Below are positions 24,652-33,744 of a stretch of DNA of 64,000 bases, one piece after another. The DNA comes from UBA1189 sp045612065 (GTDB taxonomy: Bacteria > Bacteroidota > Bacteroidia > Bacteroidales > Bacteroidaceae): contig JAZKYH010000022.1 of the NCBI GenBank assembly GCA_045612065.1, positions 1 to 64,000 of the forward strand, in the 5' to 3' direction. A program made the translations under genes and the position numbers. The notes below the pieces were generated by a model. The model saw only the letters and a program-made list of their open reading frames with translations, ran no database searches and had not been told where the DNA came from. Each line of letters begins with the position of its first letter. Position 1 is the stretch's first letter.

Positions 24652-26178
24652 ATGAAACGATATCTCTACAGCCTACTATTTATACTTCTAACCTACACTC
24701 CCCTCCACTCACAAGAGACTATTAGCGTTTGCGAAATGGAAAAAATCAGATATGATGTTCAAACGGATATTGTTACTTCTATTGGTAAACATGCCCCCTT
24801 TTGGATTGTAAGCAATCGTCATGGACTCTCTTCCCTTGACAATAACAATGCTAATCTCACTCTCGGAATCTTCCGCGATTTTGACAAGAAACGCGGTTTT
24901 TCTTGGGCATATGGTGCGGAACTTGCTGGAGCATATAATTACTCAGCACCTTTCTACATACAACAACTCTATGCTGACATAAAGTATAACTGTTGGGAGT
25001 TGAGTATGGGTAGTAAAGAACGATGGTCTGAGGGGAAACACCGGACCTTGAGCGGTGGAGGACTCACTTTTGCCCCTAACGCACGCCCCATACCGCAAGT
25101 ACGATTGGGTATTACAGAATACACCATTGTGCCTTGGCTATTCAATGAGTGGGTTCAAGTAAAGGGACATTTTAGTTATGGCAAGTATTCTGATAAGAAA
25201 TTCCAAATTTCTTATTTGGCTGATGCACCAAACGGCACACACTATACTTACGACATTCTATTTCATGAGAAAACAGCCTTCCTAAAGATAGGTAACGAAA
25301 CTAAAGGGCCTTTCTCCGCAGAAATAGGTTTAGAAATGTACTCACAGTTTGGAGGGACATTCATGATAAGACGGAAAGATCAAGGCGACTCCATCAGATA
25401 CAATCTTCCGCACACTTACAAAGAATACTACATGGCATTTTTCCCTCAACAAGGAGGTAGCAATGCCCCAGCTTCAGATCAACAAAATGTGAATGGGAAT
25501 ATATTCGGAAGTTGGCATCTCGCGGCAAACTACCAATTAAAAGGCTGGGGCATAAGACTCTATTACGAACATTTCTACGAGGATCACTCTGGGCTATTAG
25601 GATACCACAAGACCAGAGAAGTAAAGGCCATATCATACCTACCTTGGTATGATGGTCTTTATGCATGCGAAATTACAATCCCTGAGAATTGCATTATCAA
25701 CACTTTCGTATATGAGTTCATAACCTCACGAACACAGAGCGGGCCGATTGTTAAATATGGAAATGATCCAATAGTAGGCAAGGACAACTATTACAATAAC
25801 AGCGTATACCAATCGTGGCGTCACTGGGGAATGGCAGTATGCAATCCTCACCACCTATCTCCTGTATACTCTGATATTCCCACACAGAATATGCTCTACA
25901 CGCGCATACGTTCACACCATATTGGATTTAATGGCTCTCCGACCAAACAATTAGGCTATCGTTTTCTGGGGTCATGGACCAAACATTGGGGTTCATGGGA
26001 CGATCCACTACCCACTCCATTAACTCAACTAAGTTTGATGAGTGAACTCAGTTATACCCCTTCCCAATGGAAAGGATGGCAGTTCACAGGAACCTTAGCC
26101 CTTGACCGAAGCCAACTTATTGGGAATAACATCGGATTGATGTTCAATATACGTAAACAAGGATTCATTAAACAATAA
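24652..26178 (+). CDS. Capsule assembly protein, Wzi family
   Basis: A 508-residue protein with a signal peptide (about residues 1-20, ending HSQ) and then alternating strands with many aromatic residues, fitting an outer-membrane beta-barrel. Sequence features such as FWIVSNRHGLSSLDNNNANL, the WSEGKHRTLSGGGL loop (about 126-140) and repeated WGIRLYYEHFYED-type strands match the Wzi proteins of Bacteroidetes capsule loci. In E. coli, Wzi helps attach capsule polymer to the cell surface. It is first of a plus-strand group with a lipocalin-like lipoprotein and a glycosyltransferase, convergent to wecA. Lower GC than the rho region. Confidence 0.82.
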   Translation: MKRYLYSLLFILLTYTPLHSQETISVCEMEKIRYDVQTDIVTSIGKHAPFWIVSNRHGLSSLDNNNANLTLGIFRDFDKKRGFSWAYGAELAGAYNYSAPFYIQQLYADIKYNCWELSMGSKERWSEGKHRTLSGGGLTFAPNARPIPQVRLGITEYTIVPWLFNEWVQVKGHFSYGKYSDKKFQISYLADAPNGTHYTYDILFHEKTAFLKIGNETKGPFSAEIGLEMYSQFGGTFMIRRKDQGDSIRYNLPHTYKEYYMAFFPQQGGSNAPASDQQNVNGNIFGSWHLAANYQLKGWGIRLYYEHFYEDHSGLLGYHKTREVKAISYLPWYDGLYACEITIPENCIINTFVYEFITSRTQSGPIVKYGNDPIVGKDNYYNNSVYQSWRHWGMAVCNPHHLSPVYSDIPTQNMLYTRIRSHHIGFNGSPTKQLGYRFLGSWTKHWGSWDDPLPTPLTQLSLMSELSYTPSQWKGWQFTGTLALDRSQLIGNNIGLMFNIRKQGFIKQ

Positions 26179-26190
26179 TTAAACGCTGTC

Positions 26191-26643
26191 ATGCCAAGAC
26201 TTATCAACAACATACTAACGCTTACTCTCATCGCTTCACTCATTTCATGTGAGAACTACCTGATTAATGGACAGTTGGATGGAATATGGCAATTGCAGAC
26301 TATAGAGCGTAACAACCCAGACACGATTATCAGAAATCAAGGAGACCTATTCTATTCTATCCAACGTCACACTATACTAGTCGGAGACTATAACAACCCG
26401 AGTGAACTTGTCGGACAATTGAAAAGTGAGCAATATGATTGCTTGTTCGAACGCATTGGAGATTCTATCAAGATGGACGAATTCCAACTCTACTATCAAA
26501 GAGAAAACGAGCCCTACGATACTACTCGATTGAAAAGATTTGGCCTATACGAAAAGAAGAACACCTTCTTGATTGAAGAACTTACAATAAAACGCCTGGT
26601 ACTCCGTTCTGATAGTGCATTGCTTACCATGCGTAGATACTGA
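26191..26643 (+). CDS. Lipocalin-like lipoprotein
   Basis: A 150-residue protein with a lipoprotein signal (LIASLISC, cysteine at about residue 20). The rest is a small beta-rich domain beginning GQLDGIWQLQTIE, a start common in lipocalin-like proteins of Bacteroidetes. It lies 12 bases after wzi and 14 before a glycosyltransferase, so it probably belongs to the polysaccharide locus. Location is likely the outer membrane facing the periplasm or surface. Its role is unknown. Confidence 0.6.
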   Translation: MPRLINNILTLTLIASLISCENYLINGQLDGIWQLQTIERNNPDTIIRNQGDLFYSIQRHTILVGDYNNPSELVGQLKSEQYDCLFERIGDSIKMDEFQLYYQRENEPYDTTRLKRFGLYEKKNTFLIEELTIKRLVLRSDSALLTMRRY

Positions 26644-26657
26644 TATCACCAACATTC

Positions 26658-27857
26658 ATGAAAATACTATTTCTCACAGATAACTTTCCACCTGAGGTGA
26701 ATGCACCTGCTACCCGAACCTATGAGCATTGTTCCGAATGGGTAAAAGCAGGACATGAGGTAACGATAATCACCTGCTTCCCGAACTACCCGACAGGAAA
26801 GGTATACCAAGGCTATAAGAATTCATTCTTCGGTAAAACCGAGTCGATGAATGGCATTAAGGTTATCCGCGTATGGAGCTACATGACAGCAAATAAAGGA
26901 TTCGCAAAGCGCATTCTTGACTTTATCAGCTTCTCCGTAACCTCTTTCTTCGCAGGACTTTTTCAATCATGCGACATCATCGTAGCTACATCTCCACAAT
27001 TCTTCACAGCCTTATCAGGCAGAACACTCCATTGGTTTAAACGTAAGCCCTGGATAATGGAAGTACGTGACTTGTGGCCCGACTCCATCAAAGCTGTGGG
27101 AGCGATGAAAGGCAATTTCGTACTTGACTATTTTTCTAAAGAAGAGAAATGGTGCTATAAGTCAGCCGAAAAGATAGTGGTGGTCACCAACTCTTTCAAA
27201 AAAGATATCATAGCAAAGGGTATCCCCTCAGACAAAATTCATATCATCAAAAATGGAGCCAATACGGAGTTATTCAAACCAAGAAAGAAATCGCAAAAAT
27301 TGCTTGAACGCTATAATTTGACGGGAAAGAGAGTACTTGGATACATTGGAACATTAGGTATGGCGCACAAAATCGATTTCTTAATTGATTGTATCAAAGG
27401 CTCAAGTGAGTATGCCCTCATGATTCTCGGCAATGGAGCTGAAAGAGAAAATATAGAGAAGAAAATTCAAAAAGAAGAGATATCCAATGTCGTATTACTT
27501 GACCCCGTACCCAAACATGAAGTAGCCGATTATATCGCTTTACAAGATGCTGCCCTTATCAACCTCCGAAAGAGTGACCTATTCAAGACCGTCATTCCTT
27601 CAAAAATATTCGAAACCGCGGCTATGCGCATTCCTATTCTTCTTGGAGTAGATGGGGAAGCACGAGAGATGATTGAGGGATTTGGAGCAGGCGTCTATTA
27701 CGAACCTGAGAATATAGGTGATTTCAAGGAAAAGCTCGATTATCTATTCTCTTCAGAAGAAATTTATCTATCGTGTCAAAATGGTGGTGAACAATTGGCC
27801 AAGGCATACGACCGTAAACGATTAGCTGCAGAAATGCTTGAAATCATTCAAAGATAA
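26658..27857 (+). CDS. Glycosyltransferase family 4 (WbuB-like)
   Basis: A 399-residue GT-B enzyme. The N-terminal domain begins KILFLTDNFPPEVNAPATRTYEHCSEW, and MEVRDLWPDS near residue 137 is typical of WbuB-type GT4 enzymes of O-antigen and capsule loci. The C-terminal domain carries the nucleotide-sugar site (GYIGTLGMAHK near 230, and the E-x7-E region around KIFETAAMRIPILLGVDGEA near 318-340). It acts on the cytoplasmic face of the membrane on a lipid-linked precursor. Donor sugar cannot be read from sequence; WbuB in E. coli transfers FucNAc. Third gene of the wzi group, ending at a perfect palindrome shared with wecA. Confidence 0.88.
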   Translation: MKILFLTDNFPPEVNAPATRTYEHCSEWVKAGHEVTIITCFPNYPTGKVYQGYKNSFFGKTESMNGIKVIRVWSYMTANKGFAKRILDFISFSVTSFFAGLFQSCDIIVATSPQFFTALSGRTLHWFKRKPWIMEVRDLWPDSIKAVGAMKGNFVLDYFSKEEKWCYKSAEKIVVVTNSFKKDIIAKGIPSDKIHIIKNGANTELFKPRKKSQKLLERYNLTGKRVLGYIGTLGMAHKIDFLIDCIKGSSEYALMILGNGAERENIEKKIQKEEISNVVLLDPVPKHEVADYIALQDAALINLRKSDLFKTVIPSKIFETAAMRIPILLGVDGEAREMIEGFGAGVYYEPENIGDFKEKLDYLFSSEEIYLSCQNGGEQLAKAYDRKRLAAEMLEIIQR

Positions 27858-27867
27858 CCATCATCCC

Positions 27868-27899
27868 AGAGAAAAGCATCGTTAACGATGCTTTTCTCT
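27868..27899. terminator. Perfect 32-base palindrome terminator
   Basis: A 16-bp perfect stem centred at 27883/27884 between the convergent glycosyltransferase and wecA genes. It includes the last codons and stop of wecA. Confidence 0.88.
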
Positions 27900-28940
27900 T
27901 AATATGAAATAAGGTAACACAATACACAATAGAGCTACAGCCAACACTATTCCCATTAGGATTGTTGACGACGACAGTCCGCATCTATAACACACGAACC
28001 ATGCTACTACTACAAGCAAATTAAGAATTATAATAGCAAACGTAGTCATCAAGTGCGACAACCCCTTTCCCACCAAAGCATGGTGAAGGTGAGTTTTATC
28101 AGCCTTAAAAGGTGAACGTCCTCGGTACATACGCATTATCATCACACGTAAGGTATCCAATATCGGGAACGAAAACACGGCAAACACGAATGGGACAAGA
28201 GCTACATCTTTATTTGCACTATACGACGTAGAGCTCAACGCGTCAAGCATCATAACACAGAAGATTATACCAAGCAAATAAGAACCGGCATCCCCCATAA
28301 ACATCTTCTGCTGCCGACCAAAAACATTATAAACAAAGAATGGTATAAGTGCTCCGACAAGAGCACAAGAAATCAATAAATTGTTGCACCCTCCCTGCAT
28401 ATAAGTCCAAGCCGAAAGCAACCCCGCAGCTACCATGCTATAACCAGAAGAGAGACCATCAATACCATCAATGAGATTTAATGAATTGATAAGTCCCACA
28501 CAAGCCACAAGTGTCAAGGGTAGAGACACCATCATTGGGAGCTCATATATGCCGAGAATCCCATGCAAATCATCAATTCGCAATCCACATACAAAATAAA
28601 GCAGTAGCACTGCCACTATCTGTACGGCAAACTTTGCATTCGGTTTCAAATCATAGAGGTCATCCACAAAGCCCACACCCACCATTAACGACAAAAGTAC
28701 AATATAAATCTTGGGCAAAGAAATGCACATTATAACCGAGACCACATAAAGCGTAATTGCAAATCCTAAAAACACTCCAATACCGCCTAACACAGGTACC
28801 GGTGTCCTATTGAGTTTACGGGCATTAGGATTGTCTACTATACCTTTCTTTAGTGCGAGCTTTACAAGGTATGGATGCACTACACACACAATTCCCAACG
28901 AAAGGAATAATGCAATCAAACAAGGAAGTAACCCGTTCAT
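27882..28940 (-). CDS. wecA: Undecaprenyl-phosphate N-acetylhexosamine-1-phosphate transferase (WecA/MraY family)
   Basis: A 352-residue polytopic membrane enzyme (about ten segments) that starts lipid-linked glycans by moving a HexNAc-1-phosphate from UDP-sugar to undecaprenyl phosphate. Family signatures are GFVDDLYDLKPNAK (acidic pair, about residue 92), NLIDGIDGLSSG (about 155) and the cytoplasmic histidine loop KTHLHHALVGKG (about 283). It follows wecB by one base and wecC further upstream, so it probably forms a wecC-wecB-wecA operon. This is a second initiating transferase besides the sugar transferase at 40740-41396. Confidence 0.9.
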   Translation of the reverse strand: MNGLLPCLIALFLSLGIVCVVHPYLVKLALKKGIVDNPNARKLNRTPVPVLGGIGVFLGFAITLYVVSVIMCISLPKIYIVLLSLMVGVGFVDDLYDLKPNAKFAVQIVAVLLLYFVCGLRIDDLHGILGIYELPMMVSLPLTLVACVGLINSLNLIDGIDGLSSGYSMVAAGLLSAWTYMQGGCNNLLISCALVGALIPFFVYNVFGRQQKMFMGDAGSYLLGIIFCVMMLDALSSTSYSANKDVALVPFVFAVFSFPILDTLRVMIMRMYRGRSPFKADKTHLHHALVGKGLSHLMTTFAIIILNLLVVVAWFVCYRCGLSSSTILMGIVLAVALLCIVLPYFILREKHR

Positions 28941-28941
28941 C

Positions 28942-30126
28942 TTACACTCCCGCTAAATATCGTACTATGCGTTCACAAGCCTTGCCATCACCATATGGAT
29001 TCACTGCACGACTCATCTGTTCATAGCAGTCTGCATCATCAAGCAAACACGACACCTCATGAACAATTTTATCATAGTCCGTACCAACGAGCTTCACCGT
29101 GCCGGCATCTAAAGCCTCGGGACGTTCAGTCGTGTCGCGCATCACAAGTACTGGTTTCCCCAACCCTGGAGCTTCCTCCTGTATGCCACCACTATCAGTA
29201 AGCACAATAGTAGATTTCTCCATGAGATACACGAATGAAAGGTACTCCAAAGGTTCGATGAAGAACATATTAGAGGCTATTCCCCACCCCTCTCCCGAGG
29301 ACAAGGAATCAAGACCATCAAAAACCTCTTGAATGGGCTTACGCACATTAGGATTGAGATGCATGGGATATACAAAATCCACATCAGGATATTTATTTAC
29401 TAAGTCACGGATAGCCGTACAAATACGAATAAAGCCATCCCCAAAGTTTTCCCTTCTATGACCCGTTATCAACACCAAACGACGCTTACTTTCGCTTAAT
29501 CTATCCACATCATATCCTGCATCAGCAAGAACTTTCTTCAACTCAGCACTGAGAGCCTCATCTTTCTTTATTCTATCAACCACCCAATACAAAGCATCGA
29601 TTACGGTATTACCAGTCACCACAATGCTCTGCTCCCTGATCTTTTCCTCTAAAAGATTTTGCCGACTGAGCGGTGTGGGAGAGAAGTTATAAGTAGCAAT
29701 TCGCCCTGTCATCTGACGATTCATCTCCTCTGGCCACGGACTATAGATATTATGTGTACGCAAGCCTGCCTCAACATGGCCTACAGGTATCTGCTGATAA
29801 AACGCTGCAAGCGCTGCTGCAGTGCTTGTCGTCGTGTCACCATGCACAAGCACTAAATCGGGATGTGCCTCACGCAACACATCGCGCATACCAAGCAATA
29901 CACGGGCAGTAACATCATAAAGGTCCTGCCCCTGTTTCATTATGTTCAAATCATAATTTGGAGTAATGTCGAAGATATGCAACACTTGGTCCAACATCTC
30001 ACGATGCTGACCTGTAACGCACACTATAGTTTCAAACTCTTTAGGATACTGTTCAAAAGCCTTCACCAACGGAGCCATTTTGATAGCCTCAGGGCGAGTG
30101 CCAAACACCAACATTACCTTCTTCAT
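28942..30126 (-). CDS. wecB: UDP-N-acetylglucosamine 2-epimerase (non-hydrolyzing)
   Basis: A 394-residue GT-B-fold enzyme converting UDP-GlcNAc to UDP-ManNAc. Motifs are KVMLVFGTRPEAIKMAP at the start, HVEAGLRT (about residue 115), TGHRREN (about 215) and LTDSGGIQEEAPGLGKPVL (about 305). The frame extends 27 codons further upstream, but that part overlaps the wecC end and lacks family sequence, so the ATG at 30126 is used. Between IQEVFDGL and NMFFIEPL there is an insertion of about 13 residues (DSLSSGEGWGIAS), encoded by GC-rich repeat-like DNA at 29279-29318. It is absent from E. coli WecB at this site as I know it. Confidence 0.94.
   Translation of the reverse strand: MKKVMLVFGTRPEAIKMAPLVKAFEQYPKEFETIVCVTGQHREMLDQVLHIFDITPNYDLNIMKQGQDLYDVTARVLLGMRDVLREAHPDLVLVHGDTTTSTAAALAAFYQQIPVGHVEAGLRTHNIYSPWPEEMNRQMTGRIATYNFSPTPLSRQNLLEEKIREQSIVVTGNTVIDALYWVVDRIKKDEALSAELKKVLADAGYDVDRLSESKRRLVLITGHRRENFGDGFIRICTAIRDLVNKYPDVDFVYPMHLNPNVRKPIQEVFDGLDSLSSGEGWGIASNMFFIEPLEYLSFVYLMEKSTIVLTDSGGIQEEAPGLGKPVLVMRDTTERPEALDAGTVKLVGTDYDKIVHEVSCLLDDADCYEQMSRAVNPYGDGKACERIVRYLAGV
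29279..29318. repeat. GC-rich repeat in frame inside wecB
   Basis: Contains CCCCACCCC and CTCTCCCGAGG, a layout like the palindromic elements inside metH. It encodes the extra WecB segment between a conserved helix and the NMFFIEPL strand. Confidence 0.55.
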
Positions 30127-30136
30127 GATACCGTCT

Positions 30137-31342
30137 TTATCTTTTAAATACACCGCAGAAGTCGAGCACTTGCACGTCGGTACGATAGTCCAGCTCTGCA
30201 AACTCACGATGATTTACTAAATAAACGACAATATCAGCTTTTTCGTATGCGGTTCTATAATTTGTCAACTTGAAAACTTTGTGCTCGGTAATATTAGGTT
30301 CTACAACCATAACATCACCATTACTACATGATTGCAACACACGTGATGCGATTAACTTTGCGGGCGATTCACGCAAGTCATCAATGTTAGGTTTGAAAGC
30401 CAATCCCATCATAGCCACACGAGGAGCACGGTGATTCTTAAGCTCGAACTCCACCATCATACGACGCACCTTCTCGGCACACCATTGTGCCTTGTAGTTG
30501 TTTATCTCACGAGCCTGAGCTATGATACGAGCTTCATTGGGATAGGCAGACGATATAAAATAAGGATCCACGGCTATACAATGTCCACCAACTCCACATC
30601 CGGGCTGCAAGATGTTTACACGTGGATGCTTATTTGCCAAATCAATGAGTTCCCACACATTGATGCCAGCCTTGTCGCAGATGAGCGACAATTCATTTGC
30701 GAAAGCAATCTGAACATCGCGCGAGGCATTCTCCGTCAGTTTACACATTTCGGCCGTACGACAATTAGTTGCATGCAACTTTCCTTGCACAAACTGCCCA
30801 TAGAACTCCTTCGCCTTTTCTGTAGAGGGCTCATCAAGACCACCTATCACTCGATCGTTGTGTACTAACTCATAGATAATATTTCCTGGCAAAACGCGTT
30901 CAGGACAATAAGCTATATGCAGTTTACCTTTTAGTTCAGGTCGTTCACCGAAAATCAAATCCGCCATTTTCTCAGTTGTACCGATGGGCGAGGTTGATTC
31001 TATTACATACAAATCACCTTCCTTAAGCAAAGGAAGCACCATACGCGTAGCGGCCTCCACGAAGGAGATATCTGGTTCATGTTCTCCCTTGAAAGGAGTG
31101 GGAACTACAATAAAATATGCATCAGCTTCTTGAGGTTCTGTATATGCTTTAAAGCTACCCGCTGCGATCACCTCCTGCAGCAAGGCCTCCAGGCCCTCTT
31201 CTACGATGTGTAGTTTTCCCGCATTGGTTGTTGCAACTACCTCAGCATTCACATCAACGCCCAGAACCTCAACACCATATTTTGCAGCTATAATTGCAGT
31301 TGGAAGTCCAATGTACCCCAACCCCATAAAACATGCTTTCAT
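30137..31342 (-). CDS. wecC: UDP-N-acetyl-D-mannosamine dehydrogenase
   Basis: A 401-residue NAD-dependent dehydrogenase that oxidises UDP-ManNAc twice to UDP-ManNAcA. The N-terminal Rossmann motif is GLGYIGLPTA (about residues 7-16), with ESTSPIGTTEK (about 113), CPERVLPGNIIYEL (about 150) and the catalytic cysteine in PGCGVGGHCIAVDP (about 250-262). The wecB start is ten bases downstream. Together WecB and WecC supply an acidic aminosugar, so the surface polymer probably contains ManNAcA. It has its own promoter at 31396-31427. Confidence 0.93.
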   Translation of the reverse strand: MKACFMGLGYIGLPTAIIAAKYGVEVLGVDVNAEVVATTNAGKLHIVEEGLEALLQEVIAAGSFKAYTEPQEADAYFIVVPTPFKGEHEPDISFVEAATRMVLPLLKEGDLYVIESTSPIGTTEKMADLIFGERPELKGKLHIAYCPERVLPGNIIYELVHNDRVIGGLDEPSTEKAKEFYGQFVQGKLHATNCRTAEMCKLTENASRDVQIAFANELSLICDKAGINVWELIDLANKHPRVNILQPGCGVGGHCIAVDPYFISSAYPNEARIIAQAREINNYKAQWCAEKVRRMMVEFELKNHRAPRVAMMGLAFKPNIDDLRESPAKLIASRVLQSCSNGDVMVVEPNITEHKVFKLTNYRTAYEKADIVVYLVNHREFAELDYRTDVQVLDFCGVFKR

Positions 31343-31395
31343 ATAAATATTTTCATTTTAACATAGAGCATACGCTCTTTTATACACAATTGGAA

Positions 31396-31427
31396 CAAAG
31401 ATACAAACAGCTGAGCAAATATGCAAA
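31396..31427 (-). promoter_or_regulatory. Promoter of wecC-wecB-wecA
   Basis: On the minus strand TTTG (31427-31424), 20 bases, TATCTTTG (31403-31396): full consensus. It indicates that wecCBA is a transcription unit separate from the capsule genes upstream. Confidence 0.8.
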
Positions 31428-31954
31428 AGACTAGTAAAAAAAAGTCATTCCAACTCTAAACACACTAATTTTTCAAGCATGTACTCATCAAGAAGGCAGA
31501 AATCCTCACACCTACAACAAGATTTTATGGCAAGCTCGACAAAACCGCGAGGAAGGTGCGACGACAAGTGGAGGCAGGTGAGAGAAAACAAGCAACAAAG
31601 TTGCAACGATAACGAAAGAAGCCTTTGTCTGATCAAAATGTCAGAGCGCTGTGATTTTCGAAAATCCCTTGTTTGATTTTTTTCGAGGACGGCCCTGATT
31701 TGAAAAGGGCCTTTTCGAGGTATAGTAAAATTTAACATTTTGCTACTAATACCACTCTTTTGCTTACAATTTGCAACTACCGACACCCCATGTGTGGGGT
31801 ATCGGTCGATATTACGCTGATTCAATGCTCATTATATCCAAATACCAACACCTCAGCAAAAAAGGGAAAGTCGGTCTTCCTGAATGAATACGTTCGACAT
31901 AGTCGCTAGCACTCTCCTCTAAGCAAGAGGGGGAACAAGATGCTATTTTCTCAT
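31428..31954. other. Non-coding interval between wecC and the acetyltransferase gene
   Basis: About 530 bases without a supported gene. A minus-strand open frame (31445-31825) has no motif and covers hairpins, so it is not accepted. Seen here: a 6-bp hairpin at 31691-31711 followed by TTTT on the plus strand, and a 12-bp stem with one mismatch at 31779-31806 (CCCCA-TGTG-TGGGG core) that may end the capsule operon. The sequence may hold a gene remnant. Confidence 0.5.
31779..31806 (-). terminator. Hairpin downstream of the capsule operon
   Basis: Arms 31779-31790 and 31795-31806 pair with one mismatch, loop TGTG. It is located about 150 bases past the acetyltransferase stop in the direction of transcription. 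No T-run follows, so termination is uncertain. Confidence 0.45.
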
Positions 31955-32512
31955 TCAAACAGGATGCTCTATATATCCCTTTGTCGCATACTCGTTGGGA
32001 ATAATTGTTCCAGGATTCCCAATAACAATAGAATGACTTGGGACATCAAAGTTAACGTAAGCATTGGGAGCTATAAGAACATCCGACCCAATCTTTATAC
32101 CTCCAACAACTACAGCGTTTGTTCCAATCCAAACATCGTCACCAATAACAGGAACTCCTTGACGCTTTCCTCTATTTGTCTGTCCGATAGTAACTCCAGT
32201 ATTGATTGTCAGATTTTTCCCTATAATAGTTCTAGGATTAATAATGACTCTTCCAAAATGTCCGATATACATTCCTGGGCCAATAGACGTAACCGTAGGA
32301 ATCTGAAGATGAGTCCTTCGAGACAAAATGCGTTTTTTTGACTCCCAAAACAGATACAATAGAAAAAAACATTTCTTATTACGATAATATTGTGCTTTAC
32401 GAAAAGCCTTTAAAAAGCGCAATTCCATCGGCAGAAACATTTCTTTGAACAGATTTCTCTTGGTATACCCATAATACCTATAATAATCCAAAGAATACAA
32501 ACTTTCTTTCAT
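31955..32512 (-). CDS. Serine acetyltransferase-like hexapeptide O-acetyltransferase
   Basis: A 185-residue left-handed beta-helix protein. Repeating hexapeptide units run from about residue 80 to 165 (IGPGMYIGHFGRVIINPRTIIGKN, IGDDVWIGTNAVVVGGIKIGSD). HFG and the NTGVTIGQ stretch resemble CysE-type acetyltransferases. The N-terminal 70 residues are basic and aromatic. As last gene of the polysaccharide operon it more likely acetylates a sugar than serine; this is inference from context. It starts ten bases after the Wzx-like gene. A+T-rich like its neighbours. Confidence 0.82.
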   Translation of the reverse strand: MKESLYSLDYYRYYGYTKRNLFKEMFLPMELRFLKAFRKAQYYRNKKCFFLLYLFWESKKRILSRRTHLQIPTVTSIGPGMYIGHFGRVIINPRTIIGKNLTINTGVTIGQTNRGKRQGVPVIGDDVWIGTNAVVVGGIKIGSDVLIAPNAYVNFDVPSHSIVIGNPGTIIPNEYATKGYIEHPV

Positions 32513-32522
32513 TTCAATACAT

Positions 32523-33743
32523 TTAAGTTTTAATACAGGCTTTTTTATAACTAAAAAAGAGCAAAACGCAATAAATACAAGAGCTCAAAACCGTAGTCAA
32601 CAACGCCCCCTCAATATTCCAAAGCCAAACGAATAGAATGAAACCCAACACTTTAAATACGCCACAAATGTAGCTACAATTACGAATAGCACGACCTTCA
32701 CCATGAGAACTCATAAAATGATTTATCATATCTCCCAATCCATGGATAGAGAACCCTATCGCCATATACGATGCATATACACCTACCATAGCATAAGATT
32801 CTGAGAAGAAAAATCTAACGACAAAGCGAATAAAAATAACAAAACAGAGACATGACACTAGCGTGACAAGAAGTGTACTTTTAAAAACTTTAGCAGGAAT
32901 ACGGGGTTCATTCACAAATTGCTTATAATATGCCGTACCTATAATACTAGGCAAATACGACAACGGAGTTGTCAAAGTCAAGGCTAACGAATAGTACCCA
33001 ACATTTACATTATCGTCATTAAATATACCTAACGTAACTCCAGCTAAATAGTTTGTTGCAACCATCGCTAAAGATCCAAGATATAGATGTCTTCCATAAG
33101 TCCTGTTCTCAACTTGCAATTTTTCAAGCACAGACCTTAAGCCCGAAAAAGATGGTCGAGAAGACATAATCAACCCCAATAACACAACACAATACACTCC
33201 CCAATGAAGCAAAATCATCATAGAAGAAGATGTCCCATAATGAGAATAAATACTATAAGCCAATAACACATAAAGCAAACCTGGCAACACGCGAGATATT
33301 GCCAATCTACCGATGTGATTATCTCCTTGATTAATTACACTCACATAGCTTGTCAACAATGGTTGACAACAAACAGGGATACTCATAAGTAAGAGATGAG
33401 AAATCCCCACACGGTCATTATGCAAGACGCTAATCATCAAGATTGAAAAAACTTGACACAATACGCCAAGAAGAAGCATTACAGCTAATCCTCCACGAAT
33501 AGAGCGGCTTTGTTGTTCCTCGGTCGAAAGAGCGAGCAAACGCCTTCCCGCATAAAAATAGCCCCAGAAAAAAAACCACGACAACAATGTTGCTATGTTT
33601 TGCACATAACGTACATCTCCGTAATCTGATTCTGACAAAAAATGAGTATTAACAATGGAGATAACAAAACCCAACAACGAGCCTAAGAGCGTCGATGCAT
33701 AAAGGTAGATTACCTGTACATTGTGTTTTGAGAGCGTCACCAT
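32523..33743 (-). CDS. Polysaccharide flippase-like membrane protein (Wzx type)
   Basis: A 406-residue protein with about 11-12 membrane segments spread over its whole length and few conserved polar residues. The first segment region (YLYASTLLGSLLGFVISIVN) and the following DYGDVRYVQNIATLLSWF match the MOP/Wzx exporters that flip lipid-linked repeat units across the inner membrane. It is placed between a GT4 gene and an acetyltransferase gene in an operon that also holds Wzy, Wzz and Wza, which completes a Wzx/Wzy pathway. The gap to the upstream gene is one base. Confidence 0.8.
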   Translation of the reverse strand: MVTLSKHNVQVIYLYASTLLGSLLGFVISIVNTHFLSESDYGDVRYVQNIATLLSWFFFWGYFYAGRRLLALSTEEQQSRSIRGGLAVMLLLGVLCQVFSILMISVLHNDRVGISHLLLMSIPVCCQPLLTSYVSVINQGDNHIGRLAISRVLPGLLYVLLAYSIYSHYGTSSSMMILLHWGVYCVVLLGLIMSSRPSFSGLRSVLEKLQVENRTYGRHLYLGSLAMVATNYLAGVTLGIFNDDNVNVGYYSLALTLTTPLSYLPSIIGTAYYKQFVNEPRIPAKVFKSTLLVTLVSCLCFVIFIRFVVRFFFSESYAMVGVYASYMAIGFSIHGLGDMINHFMSSHGEGRAIRNCSYICGVFKVLGFILFVWLWNIEGALLTTVLSSCIYCVLLFFSYKKACIKT

Positions 33744-33744
33744 A

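Noticed and set aside
30127..30207. Upstream start that would lengthen WecB by 27 residues
   Set aside because: The extension overlaps the end of wecC and does not resemble the family, which begins at the KKVMLVFGTRPEA segment.
31445..31825. 126-codon minus-strand frame in the wecC-acetyltransferase interval
   Set aside because: No motif or plausible domain, covers two hairpins, and lies in a region with other non-coding features.
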